NCBI GenBank assembly: GCA_050299435.1
Contig: JBNKVX010000002.1
Span: 26,153 to 90,152 of the forward strand
Direction: 5' to 3'
Length of the DNA stretch: 64,000 nt
From: 1162T-S-0a-05 sp050299435
GTDB lineage: Bacteria; Pseudomonadota; Gammaproteobacteria; Pseudomonadales; Cellvibrionaceae
The notes under the pieces are model-generated. The model had not been told where the DNA came from. It saw only the letters and a program-made list of their open reading frames with translations, and made no database searches. How positions within the stretch are numbered: position 1 is the first letter of the stretch; every line of letters begins with the position of its first letter. A program made the translations under genes and the position numbers. Below, one piece after another: positions 26,613 through 36,249 of this stretch.

Positions 26613-27425
26613 ATGTTAAGAATTGCATTGGTACAGCTTGTTAGTTCTGCCCGCCCTGAAGATAACCTCAGGATAGTGGATACCTTACTTACAGAGTGTG
26701 CACGACAACATGCACATTTTGTTGTACTGCCCGAGAATTTTCTTGCCTATGGTAGCCAAATAAATCTTTTCTCTCGCGAGCAACTCGCTGAACTACGAGA
26801 TCACATTTGTAAATTGGCTGTGAAATACAATCTCTGGATTGTGGCTGGCTCCATGCCCTGGTATAACGAAGATGAAAATAAGCCTTCTTCAACTTGTTTT
26901 GTATTCAATAACTCAGGAGAGCAAGTCACTTGCTACCAAAAGATGCATCTATTTGATGCTGACGTAACGGATGCAATGGGCTCCTACCGCGAATCAGATA
27001 TATATTGTGCCGGATCAACACCTGGTATTATCGACTCTCCCTGGGGAAAATTTGGCTTAGGTATTTGTTACGATTTAAGATTTCCGGAATATTTTCGTTT
27101 TCTAGCTGATCAAGATGTCTTAGGTGTTTTTTTGCCATCAGCTTTTACTTATGTTACCGGTCAAGCACACTGGGAAGTACTTTTGCGTGCACGCGCAATT
27201 GAAAATCAACTATTTATGTTCGCTGCCAACCAAGGCGGCGAGCATTCAGCAACGCGGAAAACCTGGGGAGAAAGCATGATAGTTAATCCCTGGGGAAGCG
27301 TCGTAAAAAAGACTGGATTAGGAGAAGCATTGGTAATCGCAGATATTAATCTGAATGAGCTTACTGATTTGCAAAAAAAAATGCCGGTATTAAAACACAG
27401 GAAATTATTGAACCGACAAACCTAA
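26613..27425 (+). CDS. Carbon-nitrogen hydrolase (nitrilase superfamily, Nit1/omega-amidase-like)
   Basis: 270 residues. The catalytic triad is complete: Glu41 in VLPENF, Lys110 in YQKMHLFD and Cys152 in GICYDLRFPEYFR. The surroundings (HLFDADVTD, SRARAIENQLFMFAANQGG-like region and ESMIVNPWG) match the Nit1/YbeM group, which in bacteria and eukaryotes act as deaminated-glutathione amidase. It is probably co-transcribed with putA. Its 3' end overlaps that of the convergent chalcone-isomerase-like gene by about 20 bp. Confidence 0.88.
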   Translation: MLRIALVQLVSSARPEDNLRIVDTLLTECARQHAHFVVLPENFLAYGSQINLFSREQLAELRDHICKLAVKYNLWIVAGSMPWYNEDENKPSSTCFVFNNSGEQVTCYQKMHLFDADVTDAMGSYRESDIYCAGSTPGIIDSPWGKFGLGICYDLRFPEYFRFLADQDVLGVFLPSAFTYVTGQAHWEVLLRARAIENQLFMFAANQGGEHSATRKTWGESMIVNPWGSVVKKTGLGEALVIADINLNELTDLQKKMPVLKHRKLLNRQT

Positions 27426-27983
27426 TAAGCCGTTTTTTAATTCCTCATTAGGTGGTTTCGGCCCTATCCAGGCGCCTAGAATTAAAGGAACAAGTTCTCT
27501 CGATTCTATTTTCCCTTGAATCTCGCCATTATGTTTTATTGTGGTAACACCATCTTGTAGTTCTATTACTAGCTCGGCGTTTTCTTTCAAATTGGGAATA
27601 ATACTTCGTAATTTGTCACTATCGGACTGATAGTCGTAACACTGTTTCAATTTACATTGTCCCTCAAAACTGTCATCAAGGGAGTCTTGAATATCTTTTC
27701 CGGTTACATCTCTTTTTAATACCAGCCGAATAACGCTGGGTTCTGAAGATGAGATAATCGCAGACGCGTCATTCACTTTACTGAGCATATAAAGACCCGC
27801 CACATAAACCTTGACCCTAAACATGGTGGCTACGCGCGTACCCACACCATTTAGAATGAGTTGTTTTCCATTGAGGGAATAGGACTCGTTGAAAGAAACA
27901 TCATGCAAACGAACATCTGCACTACAAAGGTAACTTATGACCGTACCAAGAAAGACTGCGACGAATCGTTTGAATCGTTTCAT
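27405..27983 (-). CDS. Chalcone isomerase-like periplasmic protein
   Basis: 192 residues from ATG 27983, where a signal peptide begins (MKRFKRFVAVFLGTVISYLCSA); a longer start at 28037 adds no signal. The fold is recognised from LNGVGTRVATMFRVKVYVAGLYM and the ending LVPLILGAWIGPKPPNEELKNGLLG, the marks of the bacterial chalcone-isomerase-like family (PF16036). Such proteins lack flavonoid isomerase activity and may bind fatty acids. The 3' end overlaps the nitrilase-family gene. Confidence 0.82.
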   Translation of the reverse strand: MKRFKRFVAVFLGTVISYLCSADVRLHDVSFNESYSLNGKQLILNGVGTRVATMFRVKVYVAGLYMLSKVNDASAIISSSEPSVIRLVLKRDVTGKDIQDSLDDSFEGQCKLKQCYDYQSDSDKLRSIIPNLKENAELVIELQDGVTTIKHNGEIQGKIESRELVPLILGAWIGPKPPNEELKNGLLGLSVQ

Positions 27984-28250
27984 ACACCAACTACTCAAGG
28001 TTTCAATACACACTTGTATTGAAAGAATAGTCGCCAACCAACGGGGCTGCCGGGTGTTTTAATATCTGTTTTTTCTAAAAAAATCTAACAACAGACATGT
28101 TGGCTTCTGTCAGTGGTGGCCACCAATTCTGGACGATCCGGCAGATCTTTGGGTATGACGTTGCTTTTATTTTGGGCCGAGTCACATAGACCATATTTTT
28201 TAGTATGCCGAAGAGTCCAGCCATACCAATAAACACATTGGTATACGAAT

Positions 28251-28610
28251 TTAAGCGAGTTCTTTGGCGCGTAGGACTCTGGTTCGCCACTTGGCTAATA
28301 CGAATACATTAAAGAAGTGTAGTGCACCTACAACGAGTAAGACCAATCCAATTTTCTTGCTTAAAAACTCTATTGCTAATCGAGTGCTGTTAATGTCATC
28401 ACCGGTTTGAAGTGCAAGCAATATGTAGCCCATGTTTAGCAGATAAAAGCCGACCACTAATAGATGGTTTACTGAATCTGCGAGATCCTCATTTCCGAGA
28501 AAGCTATCAATGAGGAATATTCGACCATTTTTGCTTAGTGTCCTAGCCACCCAAATAGTCATTGCAATACTGATAGCGAGATAGATTAAATAGCTTAGTT
28601 CTACAATCAT
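28251..28610 (-). CDS. Small integral membrane protein of unknown function
   Basis: 119 residues from ATG 28610, chosen for the strong ribosome-binding site GGAG nine bases upstream; the frame is open to 28670. Three transmembrane helices are visible: IVELSYLIYLAISIAMTIWVA (1-22), HLLVVGFYLLNMGYILLAL (about 47-66) and KKIGLVLLVVGALHFFNVFVL (about 83-104). The C-terminus is basic (KWRTRVLRAK). I do not recognise the family with certainty. It lies 178 bp downstream of a membrane-bound AraC regulator on the same strand, so it may be its target or partner. Confidence 0.7.
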   Translation of the reverse strand: MIVELSYLIYLAISIAMTIWVARTLSKNGRIFLIDSFLGNEDLADSVNHLLVVGFYLLNMGYILLALQTGDDINSTRLAIEFLSKKIGLVLLVVGALHFFNVFVLAKWRTRVLRAKELA

Positions 28611-28788
28611 GTTTTTCTCCTCAACTCTTTCATTTGTTATCCCAAGCTTACTCATTGAGAAGACAAACACCTTCCTAAACGATCATCTAATAGCAAAAAT
28701 TTTAATAACCTTTTAAAAACAATGACTTATAGATATTCCATATTTATCATTCAGGAATGGTATTGAGATTAGATTCGGAAAACCTAGC

Positions 28789-29808
28789 CTAATTTGGGTT
28801 GGATCTGAACTGCGCGGGGGATACACCGCATACTTCTTTGAAGGCTGAGTAAAAATTTGACTGGGATCTAAAACCTACCTGCATACTAATAGAAAGCACT
28901 GATGCTTCTGGTTCATTTACAAGCAGTTTCTGAGCTTCTTCTATTCTAATATCTCTAATATAGCGTGAATAATTTTTACCGAAGTGAGTATTGATCAATT
29001 CCGACAGTTGATGACTACTGAGGTTGAGCCTTTTGGCTAAATGGGAGAGATTCAAGTTTTCATCCTGATAAACCTTTTCTTCTTCCATTAAATTATTCAG
29101 AGAATTTAATTTTTCCTGGATATCAATTTTTAATAATGTCGACTGAAGATAGCCCAAAGCTAAGGCTTCGTTTAGTTCTAAAACTACATTGGGTTTCGCT
29201 AGCAACATAAACACGACCAAAATGTAAGCTAAAGCAATGCTATTGGCGTAAATCCAATAAAACCATTCTGTATGGGTATAAGCTACGAATATACCCACAG
29301 CAAGAATAAGGAGTGCCATAATAGAAAATAAACTGAAGAATAAAAATTCCTCTTTGAATCGCTTGCGTAATTTACGAACCTTAAAGAGAATGAAACAGAG
29401 CCACAAGCAGTAGATAGTGCCTAAGGCGAAACTAATCAAAATAACTACATTATTATTGTCTGAAGAAAATATTAGTAGGACAGGTAGTAAGTTTAATAAT
29501 AGCGTCGGTGTGATTTTTAGGTCAGGAAATAATATTTCTCGGCTAAAGAAATAAAACGATGGCGGTACAGTTAAAATGCACAAACGATAGAAGAAGTTAT
29601 TCAGCGCCTCAAATTCATTCAAAATATACTGTAGATGCCCAATTTGAAGTCCGCACAATCCGGCAGTAAGAAAAAAACAAGAAAATAATGCAATGTGAGA
29701 TTTATTTAAACTATCAATGTAGATGAAATAAATAACTAGCAGAATACACGCTGAAACTAAAGAATAGCCTATTGCGATTAGAGACGCATAATCAATGATT
29801 CCCAGCAT
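28789..29808 (-). CDS. Membrane-anchored AraC-family transcriptional regulator
   Basis: 339 residues. Seven hydrophobic helices fill residues 1-210 (LVSACILLVIYFIYI, LLLNLLPVLLIF, VVILISFALGTIYCLWLCFIL, LFSIMALLILAVGIFVAY, YANSIALAYILVVFMLL). An AraC-type double helix-turn-helix fills residues 240-335 (LNLSHLAKRLNLSSHQLSELIN, VLSISMQVGFRSQSNFYSAFKEVCGVSPAQFR). Such proteins are thought to sense membrane or periplasmic signals while attached to the inner membrane. The gene starts 15 bp after the glmU stop codon, so it may be read through from glmU. Confidence 0.88.
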   Translation of the reverse strand: MLGIIDYASLIAIGYSLVSACILLVIYFIYIDSLNKSHIALFSCFFLTAGLCGLQIGHLQYILNEFEALNNFFYRLCILTVPPSFYFFSREILFPDLKITPTLLLNLLPVLLIFSSDNNNVVILISFALGTIYCLWLCFILFKVRKLRKRFKEEFLFFSLFSIMALLILAVGIFVAYTHTEWFYWIYANSIALAYILVVFMLLAKPNVVLELNEALALGYLQSTLLKIDIQEKLNSLNNLMEEEKVYQDENLNLSHLAKRLNLSSHQLSELINTHFGKNYSRYIRDIRIEEAQKLLVNEPEASVLSISMQVGFRSQSNFYSAFKEVCGVSPAQFRSNPN

Positions 29809-29823
29809 TACTAAGACTTTGCG

Positions 29824-31182
29824 CTATTTCTTCACCGGGCGCTTCCAGCCATCAATATTTTTCTGTCGAGCACGTGCAACAACTAATTGTTTTTCTCCAA
29901 CATCAGATGTGACAACTGCTCCCGCTCCAATTGTTGCTTCTGCACCTATAAACACCGGGGCAACCAATGCAGTATTAGAGCCAACGAATACCCGGTCACC
30001 GATTTCTGTGAGGTGCTTGTTGGCGCCATCGTAATTGCAGGTAATGGTTCCAGCTCCAATATTCACATCGTCACCAACTTCCGCGTCGCCAATATAGCTA
30101 AGGTGGTTGACCTTACTACCTTTACCTATGTGTGCTTTTTTTGTTTCTACGAAATTGCCAAGTTTTGCACCTCGTTCAAGGTGGCTGTCAGGTCTTACCC
30201 TGGCAAAAGGACCAATAGTACATTCTTCTGAAATAAAGGAATTTTCAACAATCGTGTTCGCATAAATAGTTGTGCCTGATTCGATCGTAGAATTTTTGAT
30301 TATGCAATTAGGCCCAATAACGACGTTTTCACCAAGCTTAACATTTCCTTCAAATATACAATTAATGTCGATTTCACAATCTGAACCCACTTCCAGGCTT
30401 CCGCGACAATCAAATCTTTTTGGGTCTCGTAAACTTACACCTTGTTCAAGTAAGGCGTTTGCGGTTTCTTTCTGGTAAATTCGTTCAAGTTCCGCTTGTT
30501 GTTTTCTATCGTTAACACCGGCCACTTCATGTTCACTTTCCGGGTGAATGCCCACTACTTCAACACCATTACTTACCGCAATTTCAATAAGATCAGTTAG
30601 ATAGTACTCCCCTTGTGAATTTTCATTTGTAAGCATTGGTAACCAGGTTTTAAGGTGTTTAGCTTGTAAAGCCATTACACCTGTATTTACTTCCGAGATA
30701 TCTAACTGTTCTTTGTTCGCGTCTTTTTGTTCTACTATTGCCGTTATTTTACCGTTTGGGTTTCTGATTATGCGCCCGTAGCCTTGAGGCTTTTGGACTT
30801 TTACAGTAAGCAAGCCCATTTTTTTTTCACTTACAACACTCAAGAGGTTTTTAAGTGTTTGCGTTTTAATTAAAGGCACATCTCCGTAAAGAATGAGAAC
30901 TGTTGCCTCGTTATTAATAAAAGGCTCGGCCTGTTGAACTGCATGGCCTGTTCCCAACTGTTCGGTTTGCTCAACGAAGTTATAAGTCTGGGTGCGATAT
31001 TCTTCTCTGACCTGGTCTCCACCAAAACCTACAACTAAATGAATCTTACTGGCTTCAAGTTCGGCTGAGCGATTTAATACATGTCCGACAAAAGGTTTGC
31101 CCGCCAACTTATGAAGAACCTTGGGTTTTTTTGAGCGCATACGTGTGCCTTTTCCGGCAGCGAGAATTACGACTTCAATCAT
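29824..31182 (-). CDS. glmU: Bifunctional GlmU: glucosamine-1-phosphate acetyltransferase / UDP-GlcNAc pyrophosphorylase
   Basis: 452 residues. The N-terminal uridyltransferase domain begins VVILAAGKGTRMRSKKPKVLHKLAGKP and includes the GDVPL loop; the C-terminal half is a left-handed beta helix of hexapeptide repeats (IGPNCIIKNSTIESGTTIYANTIVE ... HLSYIGDAEVGDDVNIGAGTITCNYDG) that acetylates GlcN-1-P. Product UDP-GlcNAc feeds peptidoglycan and LPS. It lies after atpC as in most gammaproteobacteria but beyond the atp terminator. Ordinary length. Confidence 0.98.
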   Translation of the reverse strand: MIEVVILAAGKGTRMRSKKPKVLHKLAGKPFVGHVLNRSAELEASKIHLVVGFGGDQVREEYRTQTYNFVEQTEQLGTGHAVQQAEPFINNEATVLILYGDVPLIKTQTLKNLLSVVSEKKMGLLTVKVQKPQGYGRIIRNPNGKITAIVEQKDANKEQLDISEVNTGVMALQAKHLKTWLPMLTNENSQGEYYLTDLIEIAVSNGVEVVGIHPESEHEVAGVNDRKQQAELERIYQKETANALLEQGVSLRDPKRFDCRGSLEVGSDCEIDINCIFEGNVKLGENVVIGPNCIIKNSTIESGTTIYANTIVENSFISEECTIGPFARVRPDSHLERGAKLGNFVETKKAHIGKGSKVNHLSYIGDAEVGDDVNIGAGTITCNYDGANKHLTEIGDRVFVGSNTALVAPVFIGAEATIGAGAVVTSDVGEKQLVVARARQKNIDGWKRPVKK

Positions 31183-31296
31183 GGCTTTACTCCCTGAAAT
31201 TACTTCAGCTATTCACCAATCCAATTTATTAAAACATTGAGATAAGTAATTCATCCACTAAACCCTGCTCTTTAGCTCGAGTTAGTATTGAACTCT

Positions 31297-31324
31297 AAAA
31301 AAAAGGCCGTTTTAATAAACGGCC
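31297..31324 (-). terminator. Rho-independent terminator of the atp operon
   Basis: On the minus strand GGCCGTTT / AAACGGCC with an ATTA loop is followed by eight T. It starts about 22 bp after the atpC stop codon and separates the ATP synthase operon from glmU. Confidence 0.92.
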
Positions 31325-31345
31325 CCTTCTATACTAAACGAAATC

Positions 31346-31768
31346 TTACTTTAATTTCTTTTTGATTTGCTGCAAAGTCCGCAGCTGCGCAACTGCTTCG
31401 GCCAATTGGGCGGCCGCTTTGGAATAATCCATCTCGCCACTTTGATTGGCCAGAGCCTGCTCAGCTTCCTGCTTGGCTTTTTCAGCGGCCGCTTCATCCA
31501 TATCACCAGCGCGCAGCGCTGTATCTGCAAGCACTGTCACGGTATGAGGTTGTACTTCCACGTAGCCGCCACTCAGGTAGTAAATTTCTTCTTCCCCGCC
31601 TTGCGTAGTTAGACGAATTGGCCCGGGCTTTAAGGCCGTTAGCAAGGGCGCGTGACCGTAGGTAATACCCAATTCACCTTCAGTGCCAGTGGCAACAATC
31701 ATTTCCACCAGCCCCGAAAACAGGGATTCTTCAGCACTTACAATGTCACAATGTACTGTCATTGCCAT
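31346..31768 (-). CDS. atpC: F1Fo ATP synthase subunit epsilon
   Basis: 140 residues. The N-terminal ten-stranded sandwich (TVHCDIVSAEESLFSGLVEMIVATGTEGELGITYGHAPLLTALKPG, YLSGGYVEVQPHTVTVLADTA) and the C-terminal helical hairpin are both present. It joins gamma in the central stalk and damps ATP hydrolysis. Last gene of the atp operon. Confidence 0.98.
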   Translation of the reverse strand: MAMTVHCDIVSAEESLFSGLVEMIVATGTEGELGITYGHAPLLTALKPGPIRLTTQGGEEEIYYLSGGYVEVQPHTVTVLADTALRAGDMDEAAAEKAKQEAEQALANQSGEMDYSKAAAQLAEAVAQLRTLQQIKKKLK

Positions 31769-31789
31769 GGTTATTGCCTCGCGACTAAA

Positions 31790-33202
31790 TTAAGCCGCTT
31801 TCTCCGCTAATTTCTGCGCTTTCTCGATAGCTTCGTCAATGCCGCCGACCATATAAAAGGCTTGTTCAGGCAAGTGATCATATTCACCTGACAACAATCC
31901 TTTAAAGCCAGAAATGGTGTCTTTAAGGCTGACATATTTACCCGGTGATCCAGTGAATACTTCCGCAACGTGGAAAGGCTGAGAAAGGAAACGCTCAATT
32001 TTACGTGCACGGGATACAGTCAATTTGTCTTCTTCTGACAGTTCATCCATACCCAAAATGGCGATGATATCTTTCAATTCTTTGTAACGTTGCAATACAG
32101 ATTGCACACCACGTGCAACTTCATAATGTTCTTGACCAATAACCAGTGGATCGAGCTGACGTGATGTTGAATCCAGGGGGTCAATCGCTGGGTAAATACC
32201 TTTTGCAGCAATATCTCGGCTCAGTACAACAGTTGAGTCCAAGTGAGCAAAGGTGGTTGCGGGTGAGGGGTCAGTCAAGTCATCAGCTGGTACATAAACA
32301 GCTTGGATAGAGGTGATCGAACCGGTTTTAGTTGAAGTGATACGCTCTTGAAGAACACCCATTTCTTCCGCAAGTGTCGGCTGGTAACCCACCGCTGAAG
32401 GCATACGGCCAAGAAGCGCGGATACTTCTGTACCGGCAAGTGTATAACGGTAGATATTGTCGACAAACAACAACACGTCTTTACCTTCGTCACGAAATTT
32501 TTCTGCCATGGTCAAGCCGGTCAAGGCAACACGCAATCTGTTTCCGGGTGGCTCATTCATCTGACCGTAAACCATCGCCACTTTGGACTGAGCAAAGTCT
32601 TCAACATTTACCACACCAGCTTCCTGCATTTCGAAGTAGAAGTCGTTACCTTCACGAGTACGCTCTCCCACGCCCGCAAAAACAGAAAGACCACTGTGTT
32701 CGGTTGCGATGTTGTTGATCAATTCCATCATGTTTACGGTTTTACCAACACCCGCACCCCCGAAAAGACCAACCTTACCACCCTTGGCAAAAGGACAAAC
32801 CAAGTCAATAACTTTAATACCGGTTTCAAGCAATTCCTCAGAAGCAGCTAGCTCATCATAAGAAGGCGCTTTGCGGTGAATAGGTGCAACTTCTTTTTCT
32901 CCGATGGGACCTTTTTCATCAATGGGATTGCCGAGCACGTCCATAATGCGGCCAAGCGTTTCGGTTCCAACCGGCACGGAAACTGGCGCACCAGTGTTGC
33001 TAACTTCTAGACCACGGCTAATGCCCTCTGAGGAACCCATCGCAATTGCGCGTACAACGCCGTCACCAAGTTGTTGCTGTACTTCAAGTGTCAGGCCTTT
33101 ACCCTCCACTTTTAATGCGTCGTAAACTTTAGGTACCGAATCACGTGGAAATTCCACGTCGATAACTGCACCAATAATTTGTACGATACGTCCGCTACTC
33201 AT
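31790..33202 (-). CDS. atpD: F1Fo ATP synthase subunit beta
   Basis: 470 residues. Walker A GGAGVGKT, the catalytic-site GERTREGNDFY with its Glu, the beta-specific ALTGLTMAEKFRDEGKDVLLFVDNIYRYT and the DELSEEDKLTV C-terminal arm are present. It forms the catalytic sites of F1. The sequence is fully regular. Confidence 0.99.
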   Translation of the reverse strand: MSSGRIVQIIGAVIDVEFPRDSVPKVYDALKVEGKGLTLEVQQQLGDGVVRAIAMGSSEGISRGLEVSNTGAPVSVPVGTETLGRIMDVLGNPIDEKGPIGEKEVAPIHRKAPSYDELAASEELLETGIKVIDLVCPFAKGGKVGLFGGAGVGKTVNMMELINNIATEHSGLSVFAGVGERTREGNDFYFEMQEAGVVNVEDFAQSKVAMVYGQMNEPPGNRLRVALTGLTMAEKFRDEGKDVLLFVDNIYRYTLAGTEVSALLGRMPSAVGYQPTLAEEMGVLQERITSTKTGSITSIQAVYVPADDLTDPSPATTFAHLDSTVVLSRDIAAKGIYPAIDPLDSTSRQLDPLVIGQEHYEVARGVQSVLQRYKELKDIIAILGMDELSEEDKLTVSRARKIERFLSQPFHVAEVFTGSPGKYVSLKDTISGFKGLLSGEYDHLPEQAFYMVGGIDEAIEKAQKLAEKAA

Positions 33203-33270
33203 GTTCGCTTCCTCGTAATTTCTTAAGCTATAAATTCAAATTCTGTAGTAATAAATCGTTTGCTGTGTTT

Positions 33271-34131
33271 CTAAACCGCTGCCGCACCGCCAACAATTTC
33301 AGACAGCTCTTGCGTAATTGCTGCCTGTCGCGCTTTGTTGTACGCCAACTGCAAGTCGTTTATTAGGTCACCTGCGTTATCCGTTGCGCTTTTCATTGCA
33401 ATCATCCGCGCTGCTTGTTCACAAGCACCGTTCTCAACAACCGCCTGATAAACCTGAGATTCGATATAGCGAATCAACAAGCCATCCAGAAGATCAACTG
33501 CGTCAGGCTCATAAATGTAATCCCAGCTGTGCGTCAGTTTTTCATCTTCAATAGGTAACAAGGGCAACAATTGTTGGATGTGAGGTGTTTGTGTCATAGT
33601 GTTAACAAATTCGTTAGCAACAAGATACAACTTATCGATCTTGCCTTCGGCAAAAGCATCTAACATGACTTTTACACTGCCGATCAAATTATTTACTGAT
33701 GGCTCTTCACCAATATCTCGGACCGAAGCCACAATATTACCGCCCACGCTTTTGAAAAAAGCAGCGCCCTTTGCTCCCACTAAACACAAGTCAGAGGGTA
33801 CACCCTTGTCTGACCATTCCTTACTGTGCATCACTACCGTTTTAAAGGCATTGACGTTTAAACCTCCACACAAGCCGCGATCGGTTGAAACAACAATGTA
33901 TCCAACTCGTTTGACTTCGCGCTCTTCCAGATAGGTGTGTTTGTATTCAGAATTACCATTGGCGATGTGACCCACTACTGCACGAATATGTTGTGCATAG
34001 GGTTTGCCTACTTGCATACGATCCTGGGCGCGACGCATTTTACTGGCCGCGACCATTTCCATTGCGCTGGTAATTTTTTGCGTGTTTTTAATACTACCGA
34101 TTTTGGTACGTATTTCCTTACCGGATGCCAT
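33271..34131 (-). CDS. atpG: F1Fo ATP synthase subunit gamma
   Basis: 286 residues. Begins ASGKEIRTKIGSIKNTQKIT and ends NKARQAAITQELSEIVGGAAAV, the two conserved coiled-coil helices of the rotor shaft; VVSTDRGLCGGLNVN is the middle-domain signature. Confidence 0.98.
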   Translation of the reverse strand: MASGKEIRTKIGSIKNTQKITSAMEMVAASKMRRAQDRMQVGKPYAQHIRAVVGHIANGNSEYKHTYLEEREVKRVGYIVVSTDRGLCGGLNVNAFKTVVMHSKEWSDKGVPSDLCLVGAKGAAFFKSVGGNIVASVRDIGEEPSVNNLIGSVKVMLDAFAEGKIDKLYLVANEFVNTMTQTPHIQQLLPLLPIEDEKLTHSWDYIYEPDAVDLLDGLLIRYIESQVYQAVVENGACEQAARMIAMKSATDNAGDLINDLQLAYNKARQAAITQELSEIVGGAAAV

Positions 34132-34137
34132 CGTGTC

Positions 34138-35679
34138 TTACCAGGTTTGAGTCGCTTTGAAGTTATCAAGTGCAGCTTTTAATTTTTCTGCAGTCTCGTC
34201 GCTGTATGCGCCGGTGTCCATATCTTTCATCACGTCAGCATGTGAGCTGTTCATGTAAGAAAGCAAAGAGGATTCAAAGTCACCGATTTTTTTCACTTCA
34301 ACATCTTTCAGGTAACCTTCGTTAGCTGCATATACAACCACACCCATTTCGGCCACACCCAAGGGCGAATATTGTTTTTGCTTCATCAATTCAGTTACGC
34401 GTTCACCGTGTTCCAATTGCGCCTTGGTTGCATCGTCAAGATCAGATGCAAACTGTGAGAAAGCAGCAAGTTCTCGATACTGCGCCAAAGCCGTTCGGAT
34501 ACCACCGGATAATTTCTTGATGACTTTTGTTTGTGCTGCACCGCCCACACGCGAAACCGAAATACCGGCATTCATTGCTGGGCGAATACCCGCGTTAAAC
34601 AAATCAGACTCCAGAAAGATTTGTCCATCAGTAATAGAAATTACGTTGGTGGGTACAAACGCAGAAACATCACCTGCTTGCGTTTCAATTACCGGCAAAG
34701 CGGTAAGTGAACCTGTTTGGCCTTTAACTTCGCCATTAGTGCATTGCTCAACATAGTTTGCATTGACACGCGCTGCACGCTCCAACAAACGTGAATGCAA
34801 ATAGAATACGTCACCCGGGTAGGCTTCACGCCCTGGGGGTCTACGCAGCAACAATGAAATCTGGCGATAAGCCCAAGCTTGTTTGGTTAAATCATCATAA
34901 ATAATTAAAGCATCTTCGCCTCGATCGCGGTAGTACTCACCCATGGTGCAACCGGCAAATGGAGCCAGGAATTGCATGGAAGCCGGATCCGACGCAGTCG
35001 CTGCAACCACAATGGTATGTTCCATTGCACCGTGTTCTTCCAGCTTGCGTACAACTGCAGCAACAGATGAAGCTTTTTGACCAACTGCCACATAAATACA
35101 TTTAATGCCGGTGCCTTTCTGGTTGATGATGGCATCAACCGCAACCGCTGTTTTACCCGTTTGGCGGTCACCAATAATCAACTCGCGTTGTCCGCGACCA
35201 ATGGGCACCATAGTGTCGATACACTTCAAACCAATTTGCACAGGCTGGTCAACGGATTGACGAGCAATTACCCCGGGTGCAACTTTTTCGATCGCATCTG
35301 TTTTAGTAGCATTAACAGGACCTTTACCATCGATGGGGTTGCCCAAGGCATCAACGACACGGCCTTGTAATTCAGGTCCAACGGGCACTTCAAGAATTCG
35401 GCCGGTGCATTTACAGCTTTGCCCTTCCGCAACACCTTTGTAGTCACCGAGTACAACTGCACCGACAGAGTCACGCTCAAGGTTAAGGGCGATACCATAA
35501 ACACCGCCTTCAAATTCAATCATCTCGCCGTACATAACTTCGGCAAGACCGTGGATGCGAATAATACCGTCGGTAACCGATACCACGGTGCCTTCATTTT
35601 GCGCTTCAGTGCTAACAGTTAAACTGTCGATGCGCTGTTTGATAATTTCGCTAATTTCTGAAGGATTCAGTTGTTGCAT
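34138..35679 (-). CDS. atpA: F1Fo ATP synthase subunit alpha
   Basis: 513 residues. Walker A GDRQTGKTA, the signature AYRQISLLLRRPPGREAYPGDVFYLHSRLLERAA and PAMNAGISVSRVGG are intact. Regulatory, non-catalytic nucleotide-binding subunit of F1; typical proteobacterial length. Confidence 0.99.
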   Translation of the reverse strand: MQQLNPSEISEIIKQRIDSLTVSTEAQNEGTVVSVTDGIIRIHGLAEVMYGEMIEFEGGVYGIALNLERDSVGAVVLGDYKGVAEGQSCKCTGRILEVPVGPELQGRVVDALGNPIDGKGPVNATKTDAIEKVAPGVIARQSVDQPVQIGLKCIDTMVPIGRGQRELIIGDRQTGKTAVAVDAIINQKGTGIKCIYVAVGQKASSVAAVVRKLEEHGAMEHTIVVAATASDPASMQFLAPFAGCTMGEYYRDRGEDALIIYDDLTKQAWAYRQISLLLRRPPGREAYPGDVFYLHSRLLERAARVNANYVEQCTNGEVKGQTGSLTALPVIETQAGDVSAFVPTNVISITDGQIFLESDLFNAGIRPAMNAGISVSRVGGAAQTKVIKKLSGGIRTALAQYRELAAFSQFASDLDDATKAQLEHGERVTELMKQKQYSPLGVAEMGVVVYAANEGYLKDVEVKKIGDFESSLLSYMNSSHADVMKDMDTGAYSDETAEKLKAALDNFKATQTW

Positions 35680-35710
35680 ACTGGTAGTCCTATAAGTTTT
35701 TTAAATCGTT

Positions 35711-36247
35711 TTATACGCCCATAGCTTCGGCAAGTTTTGCCAAGCGGCCTTTCACTGAACTATCGATAACTGTATCGCCCGCACGAACCAAAGCGCCACC
35801 AATCAAAGCTTTATTAATTGATGTATGTAGGTGCACTTCTCGATCCAGTTTTTTGCTCAGAATGTTTTTCAATTTTTCTGCAATCGCATCGTCAATAGCA
35901 AAGGCACTTTGCACTTCAACTTCAACGGTTTTTTCCTGATTTGCTTTGTACAGTTCGTAAAGTTCGCTGATTTCTTTTGACAAACTCAAGCGCTTGTTTT
36001 CAGCGAGCACTCTGACAAAGTTTTGTTGTGTTGGATTAAGCTTATCTCCACAAACCTCGACAAACATCGCACTTTTTTGTTCAGGTGTTAAAGTTGGCGA
36101 AGCGAGCACTTTGACGATGTTGTTTTCATTCGTCAGCGCCGCCATTAAACTCAAAGCAGAAGACCAGGAAGCCAAATCTTTTTGATCACGCGCAAATTCA
36201 AATGCCGCTTTGGCATAAGGACGTGCAAGCGTAGTAAGTTCAGCCAT
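35711..36247 (-). CDS. atpH: F1Fo ATP synthase subunit delta
   Basis: 178 residues. Opens with LARPYAKAAFEFA and ends VIDSSVKGRLAKLAEAM, the two conserved blocks of the OSCP/delta family that tie F1 to the peripheral stalk. It lies 2 bp after atpF. Confidence 0.98.
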   Translation of the reverse strand: MAELTTLARPYAKAAFEFARDQKDLASWSSALSLMAALTNENNIVKVLASPTLTPEQKSAMFVEVCGDKLNPTQQNFVRVLAENKRLSLSKEISELYELYKANQEKTVEVEVQSAFAIDDAIAEKLKNILSKKLDREVHLHTSINKALIGGALVRAGDTVIDSSVKGRLAKLAEAMGV

Positions 36248-36249
36248 AA

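Noticed and set aside
28075..28290. 71-codon minus-strand frame between the CHI-like and small membrane protein genes
   Set aside because: It overlaps the end of a better gene, lacks a ribosome-binding site and has no recognisable composition.
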